Below, piece after piece: positions 14,292 to 17,550 of a DNA stretch of 17,550 bases. The notes below the pieces were generated by a model that saw nothing but the letters and a program-made list of their open reading frames with translations, did no database searches and was not told the DNA's origin. Position 1 is the stretch's first letter, and every line of letters begins with the position of its first letter. A program made the position numbers and the translations under genes. Origin of the DNA: an uncultured Cryptobacterium sp. (GTDB lineage: Bacteria; Actinomycetota; Coriobacteriia; Coriobacteriales; Eggerthellaceae). The DNA lies in the NCBI GenBank assembly GCA_900554685.1, contig USIG01000025.1, positions 1 to 17,550 of the forward strand, given 5' to 3'.

Positions 14292-15509
14292 ATGTCCGAA
14301 GAACGCGAAGATACAACAGCAATTACCTATCTTGATTGGGCTGCAACTGCGCCTTTGTGCCAGGCGGCACATGATGCCATGATGCCTTATATGAGTGCTG
14401 GTGTTGAAGGATTGCGCGAAGGCGTTGGCAATGCGAATTCACTCTACGAGGTAGGTCGTGTGGCGTTTCGTGCGCTTGAGCAGGCTCGCGAAACCATTGC
14501 ACGTGGTATAGGGGCTCGTCCTGATGAGATTATTTTTACCTCAGGGGCGACAGAGGCAGATAATGCGGCCCTTTTTGGAATCGTAGATGCTTGCATGATG
14601 AGGGCAGAGCAATCAGGAGACCATGAATGTGTGCCACAGGTAGTTGTTTCTTTGATTGAGCACGAAGCGGTCTTAGAGACGGCGGAGGTACTGGGCAGAT
14701 GGGGCGCTCAGGTAACCTATGTTGATCCGGATTCATCTGGTCATATTACCCCGGAAGCGCTTCGGAGTGTTTTGACTGACAGAGTTATGCTTGTCTCTAT
14801 CATGGCAGTCAATAACGAAGTAGGTAGTGTTATGGACATCCCCGCTCTTGCGCAGGTTGTTCATGAGGCAGGTGCGCTTTTTCATGTTGATGCTACCCAG
14901 GCTTTGGGAAAGGTACCTTTTTCGGTTAAGGAATGGGGTGTTGATGCCTTATCTATTTCTTCTCACAAAATTGGCGGTCCTAAAGGGGTAGGTGCACTGT
15001 TCTTAAAGGCACGTACTCCTTTTACGGCTCAGATAGTAGGTGGCGGCCAAGAAAGTGGCAATCGCAGCGGCACACAAAATGTGATGGGTGCTGTTGGTTT
15101 TGCGGCGGCCTGTCGTGAGGTTCTTGATGATTTAGAGGTGCAATCGGCGCGCTTGAGCGAGATTCGCGATATCTGTTACGAGCGCTTTGCGCACTACGAA
15201 AAAGTTTCTGCAACCGTTTCTGTTGAAAAGGGAAGCTTAGCGTATGCTCCTCATATTGTGCACGTCTTGGTGAAGGGCATGGAAAGTGAAACGCTTATCA
15301 TGCAGCTTGATCGTCGAGGTGTGTGTGTTTCGGGCGGTTCTGCCTGTGCCTCGCATGATTTAGATCCTTCTCATGTGTTGCGTGCCCTTGGTGTTTCGCG
15401 TGGTGATGCCCTCGGTGCCTTGCGCCTTTCTTTTGGAAACGAAACAACCGTTCAGGATATAGAGAGGTTCTTTACCGCATTTGACGAGGTTATAGCCAAA
15501 TTTTCATAA
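14292..15509 (+). CDS. Cysteine desulfurase, NifS/IscS family
   Basis: This is a PLP enzyme that removes sulfur from cysteine, forming alanine and an enzyme persulfide used for Fe-S clusters or thio-modification. Seen: YLDWAATAP at the N-terminus (usually YLDNAATTP), FTSGATEADN (82-91), IEHEAV with His124, HVDATQA with Asp200/Gln203, and SSHKIGGPKG with PLP lysine Lys226. The RSGTQN motif lies at 258-263 and the mobile-loop Cys352 in SGGSACASHD (347-356). It therefore has the ACxS-type loop of the IscS/NifS group rather than the SufS group. The ATG at 14292 has AGGGAG five bases upstream; an in-frame GTG at 14271 is less likely. No iscU or thiI lies within the window, so the sulfur acceptor is unknown. 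Confidence 0.93.
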   Translation: MSEEREDTTAITYLDWAATAPLCQAAHDAMMPYMSAGVEGLREGVGNANSLYEVGRVAFRALEQARETIARGIGARPDEIIFTSGATEADNAALFGIVDACMMRAEQSGDHECVPQVVVSLIEHEAVLETAEVLGRWGAQVTYVDPDSSGHITPEALRSVLTDRVMLVSIMAVNNEVGSVMDIPALAQVVHEAGALFHVDATQALGKVPFSVKEWGVDALSISSHKIGGPKGVGALFLKARTPFTAQIVGGGQESGNRSGTQNVMGAVGFAAACREVLDDLEVQSARLSEIRDICYERFAHYEKVSATVSVEKGSLAYAPHIVHVLVKGMESETLIMQLDRRGVCVSGGSACASHDLDPSHVLRALGVSRGDALGALRLSFGNETTVQDIERFFTAFDEVIAKFS

Positions 15510-15510
15510 T
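15481..15510 (+). promoter_or_regulatory. Probable sigma-70 type promoter at the 3' end of the cysteine desulfurase gene
   Basis: TTGACG (15481-15486) and CATAAT (15505-15510) each match the consensus hexamers at five of six bases, with an 18-base spacer. This is the best promoter match noticed in the window. It lies in the last codons of the desulfurase and would start transcription about 40 bases before the PHP gene, driving it and the NIF3 gene. Confidence 0.5.
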
Positions 15511-15555
15511 CATACTAAAGGAAATAAGATTTCTTGAGAGAAAGGCATACGTTCG

Positions 15556-16365
15556 TTGGAACTGGTAAGTCAGCACAATCATACCGATATGACCAATCAT
15601 GGTCATGGAAGCATAGAAGAGCTTATTAAAACGGCCCATCAGCGAAAAATGACCAACATTGCGGTGACGGAGCACTATCCGCTCACTCATGAGGTGGATA
15701 CTCGCGACTACGTATCAATGCCTGCTTCGCGCCTTGATGAATATATCAAGCGGATCAAAGCGCAGCGTGAATTGTATCCGGATATGGAAATACTGGTTGG
15801 CTGTGAGCTTGACTGGCTTGGAGAAGGGGAGGATCGTACCTTTACCGATGAGTCGTATGAGCCTTTCGATATCATCTTGGGCTCAGTCCACTTTCTTGAT
15901 CTGTGGCCCTTCGACGATCCTGCTCAGAGGGGTTTTTGGGATGAAATAGGTGCTGATTACATTTGGCGACGTTATTTTGAAGTCTGGTGTGAGGCAGTTA
16001 CCTCTTCGGTTCCTTTTACTGTGATGTCTCATCCCGATCTGGTTAAGAAATTTAACCGTATGCCAAGTTTTGATCCTAAGCCCTTATTTAAGCAAGCTGC
16101 TGAAGCGGCGCGCGAGGGTGGGCGAATGGTTGAGGTTAATACTTCGGGATTGACCTATGCCTGCAAAGAAATGTTTCCTTGTCAGGATTTGCTGAAAGAA
16201 TTTCAACGGGCAGGCGTGCGTTGTACTATTGGTTCAGATGCTCATCAACCTTCAAAGGTGGATCAGTTTATTGAGCTTGGGTATCGCTGGATGTATGACG
16301 CAGGGTATCGTGAGGTAAGCGTGGTGCGTCCCGATGGAGATATAAGAACTATTCCCCTTGCCTAA
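15556..16365 (+). CDS. PHP-domain phosphoesterase, histidinol-phosphatase (HisK/HisJ)-like
   Basis: This is a metal-dependent phosphoesterase of the PHP superfamily with a trinuclear metal site. The expected ligands are visible: HNH (residues 7-9), TEHYPL (38-43), GCELDW with Glu84, GSVHFLD with His112, MSHPDL with His159, and GSDAHQP with Asp228 and His230. The length of 269 and the NTSGLTY...CQDLL segment fit the HisK/HisJ type histidinol-phosphatases, which make histidinol. No other his gene is nearby, so another phospho-substrate is possible. The start is TTG 15556: an in-frame stop lies at 15535-15537, no ATG or GTG precedes the HNH motif, and GAGAGAAAGG is upstream at suitable distance. 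Confidence 0.85.
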   Translation: MELVSQHNHTDMTNHGHGSIEELIKTAHQRKMTNIAVTEHYPLTHEVDTRDYVSMPASRLDEYIKRIKAQRELYPDMEILVGCELDWLGEGEDRTFTDESYEPFDIILGSVHFLDLWPFDDPAQRGFWDEIGADYIWRRYFEVWCEAVTSSVPFTVMSHPDLVKKFNRMPSFDPKPLFKQAAEAAREGGRMVEVNTSGLTYACKEMFPCQDLLKEFQRAGVRCTIGSDAHQPSKVDQFIELGYRWMYDAGYREVSVVRPDGDIRTIPLA

Positions 16366-16419
16366 AGAGAAGTGACAAGGCGCAGAGGTAAGAGATAAGC
16401 AAGAAAGAGGTAAGGCGCT

Positions 16420-17307
16420 ATGTCGGAATTGGAAACATCTCTTAAACGTAATAATGCAGGAACAATTGCTTCTCAAAATTCAACCGTATTAGTTGGAGAA
16501 TTAGAGAACTATTTGCTGCGTGAAATGCCAGCACGTGATGCGTGCTCATGGGATAGAACAGGCATGCTGGTAGGAAATCCTCTTGACGTGGTTCGCGGAG
16601 TAGCCATAGCACTTGATCCTACGATTCCTACGTTGAAAGCAGCAAAAGAAGCGGGCGCTAATGTGGTGGTGACACATCACCCTGTATTTATCGATGCACC
16701 AGATTCCTTTGTGCCGGCATCAATTCAGGGTCACACACCTGGTGCAGTAATTCGCTTTGCCTGCGAACAGAACATAAGCATTATGTCGTTTCATACCGCT
16801 CTTGATGTGTCAGTTGCGGGACTTGCAGCTCTTCCTAAGCTGTTGCGTTTAAAGCCAACAGGTGTGCTGGAGCCTTTAGAGCAAGGAAGCTATAAGGGTT
16901 TCGGGCAGATATGTGAGCCTACTGATACCGACGATGATCAAGGAATTTCACTTCGCCATTTGAGTGCTCGATGCGTATCGGTGTTTGAAGCGCTTCCTCG
17001 CGTGTGGGGCTCTTCTGATCGGGTTGTTACCCGTATTGTTACCTGCGGGGGATCGGCAGGTTCTTTAATACAGGATTGCCTTGATCAGGGAATTGAGTGC
17101 CTGATCTGTGGTGAAACAAAATATAACGAGGCACTCGACGCTTCGCTTTCAGGCTTGAGTATTATCGAGTTGGGTCACGATGTGTCAGAATTTCCTTTGT
17201 GCGCATTACTTGCAGCGCAGGTTAAAGCTGCAGGTATTGCACAGGATTGTATTACTATGATTGACCAGAAAAATAAGTGGTATACACCCGAATCTTCTCG
17301 TCGTTAA
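16420..17307 (+). CDS. NIF3-family dinuclear metal-centre protein
   Basis: This is a conserved protein of the NIF3/YqfO/YbgI family, which forms toroidal hexamers with a two-metal site in each subunit. The family has been annotated as GTP cyclohydrolase type I-like, but its biochemical role is unsettled. Metal-site motifs seen: THHP with His86/His87, FHTALD with His125 and Asp129, and GHDVSE with His253 and Glu257. The GETKYNEA segment (231-238) is also typical. At 295 residues it lacks the roughly 100-residue insert of the long members. About 20 residues precede the usual start of the domain (LVGELENYLLREMPA). ATG 16420 is the first ATG and has GAGGTAAGG before it. The preceding 54-base gap is purine-rich and holds nothing else recognisable. 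Confidence 0.9.
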   Translation: MSELETSLKRNNAGTIASQNSTVLVGELENYLLREMPARDACSWDRTGMLVGNPLDVVRGVAIALDPTIPTLKAAKEAGANVVVTHHPVFIDAPDSFVPASIQGHTPGAVIRFACEQNISIMSFHTALDVSVAGLAALPKLLRLKPTGVLEPLEQGSYKGFGQICEPTDTDDDQGISLRHLSARCVSVFEALPRVWGSSDRVVTRIVTCGGSAGSLIQDCLDQGIECLICGETKYNEALDASLSGLSIIELGHDVSEFPLCALLAAQVKAAGIAQDCITMIDQKNKWYTPESSRR

Positions 17308-17320
17308 TCGGGTACACTCA
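17303..17320 (+). repeat. 18-bp direct repeat, copy 1 (overlaps the NIF3 stop codon)
   Basis: An 18-base sequence beginning GTTAATCGGGTACACT occurs identically here and at 17354-17371. Copy 1 includes the TAA stop of the NIF3 gene. A shorter relative, GGGTTTACTCA, lies at 17327-17337. Each full copy contains the -10-like hexamer TACACT. Confidence 0.8.
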
Positions 17321-17339
17321 CTACTTGGGTTTACTCAAC

Positions 17340-17351
17340 AGGTATTTACCT
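17340..17351 (+). repeat. Short inverted repeat between the two direct-repeat copies
   Basis: AGGTA (17340-17344) and TACCT (17347-17351) are perfect reverse complements around TT. With flanking AACA and TGTT the region can fold into an imperfect hairpin over 17337-17356. Confidence 0.4.
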
Positions 17352-17353
17352 CT

Positions 17354-17371
17354 GTTAATCGGGTACACTCA
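17354..17371 (+). repeat. 18-bp direct repeat, copy 2
   Basis: This copy is identical to 17303-17320, with its start 51 bases (three times 17) downstream. It ends 52 bases before the next gene and carries TACACT at 17364-17369. No convincing -35 box was found at the right distance, so a promoter reading is weak; a protein-binding site is an alternative. Confidence 0.8.
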
Positions 17372-17374
17372 TAA

Positions 17375-17389
17375 AAGAGATTTTCTCTT
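17375..17389 (+). repeat. Small hairpin before the last gene
   Basis: AAGAGA (17375-17380) and TCTCTT (17384-17389) pair perfectly around TTT. No T-run follows, so it is a poor terminator candidate. It shares bases with a longer-range pairing, CTGTTAA (17352-17358) with TTAACAG (17388-17394). Confidence 0.35.
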
Positions 17390-17423
17390 AACAGTACAGG
17401 CAAAAGAAAGGCATTACGGCTTT

Positions 17424-17550
17424 ATGAACGCTACTGAACATGACATTGCAATCCTTCGTAAACTCCAAGAAGCGGATCGCAAAGTGCTTACTGCGAAGAA
17501 GGAATTCGAAAATCTTCCCCACCGTAGTGCCATTCTTGAAGTCCGTGCTA
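17424..17550 (+). CDS. Start of a coiled-coil protein, probably a C4-type zinc-ribbon protein, truncated by the window end
   Basis: Forty-two codons are visible from ATG 17424. The sequence begins MNATEHDIAILRKLQEADRK and continues with charged heptad-like residues (VLTAKKEFENLPHR). This matches the N-terminal helix of the CT398/DUF164-like zinc-ribbon proteins, which start with an LxxLQExD pattern and a LP turn. In actinobacteria and other groups such proteins often follow a NIF3 gene. The zinc ribbon itself would be beyond the window, so the family is inferred from the first helix and the neighbour. AAAGAAAGG (17403-17411) is a possible ribosome-binding site, somewhat far (12 bases) from the ATG. 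Confidence 0.6.
   Translation, partial: MNATEHDIAILRKLQEADRKVLTAKKEFENLPHRSAILEVRA

Noticed and set aside
17303..17371. Direct repeats as a CRISPR array
   Set aside because: Only two exact 18-bp copies, with a degenerate related word between them, no comparable spacers and no cas genes in view.

Overview
The window is a tightly packed, single-strand (+) run of housekeeping genes from a bacterial chromosome. Neighbours are separated by a few bases or overlap by 1, 4 or 17 bases, so most of it probably lies in one or a few long operons. The order scpA-scpB-rluB, then tyrA-aroA-cmk, then der is an actinobacterial arrangement. The blocks cmk-plsC-ispH and der-plsY-gpsA are better known from Firmicutes. 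That mixture, with a mid-range base composition, suggests a member of the Coriobacteriia (Eggerthella/Cryptobacterium relatives). This is an inference from gene order and protein character, not from a database match.

Layout. Bases 1-4733: the 3' part of an ABC-F ribosome-associated ATPase, the wobble tRNA methyltransferase trmL, the condensin partners scpA and scpB, and an RluB/RsuA-type 16S/23S pseudouridine synthase. Bases 4734-4832: a short gap with an extended -10 motif, a Phe-containing 21-codon open frame and a perfect 8-bp inverted repeat. Bases 4833-9675: tyrA and aroA (aromatic amino acids), cmk (CMP recycling), a PlsC-type acyltransferase and ispH (isoprenoids). Bases 9676-11783: a promoter-like site, the ribosome-assembly GTPase der, then plsY. 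Bases 11799-13354: gpsA, which makes the glycerol-3-phosphate that PlsY and PlsC acylate, and an overlapping alkylguanine-transferase homologue. Bases 13355-13550: an unusual purine-rich, Lys/Arg-coding stretch that runs in frame into rpe. Bases 13551-17307: rpe, a NifS/IscS-type cysteine desulfurase, a PHP-family phosphatase (with a good promoter just upstream) and a NIF3-family metalloprotein. Bases 17308-17423: a repeat-rich gap. From 17424: the start of a coiled-coil protein that runs off the window.

Functional threads are translation and ribosome assembly (ABC-F, TrmL, RluB, Der), chromosome segregation (ScpAB), phospholipid synthesis (GpsA, PlsY, PlsC), and intermediary metabolism (TyrA, AroA, Cmk, IspH, Rpe, cysteine desulfurase).

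No rRNA, tRNA, mobile element, CRISPR array or clear intrinsic terminator was found, and there is no gene-free stretch over 300 bases. The most notable observation is the alkyltransferase homologue at 12821-13354. It keeps the fold-defining motifs, but its catalytic cysteine is a serine (PSHRV instead of PCHRV) and its arginine finger is a histidine. It is therefore probably not a suicide methyltransferase but an alkyltransferase-like (ATL) lesion-recognition protein with an uncommon residue at that site. Secondary points are the basic, repeat-bearing frame before rpe, the possible leader peptide before tyrA, and the 17-bp periodic repeats after the NIF3 gene.
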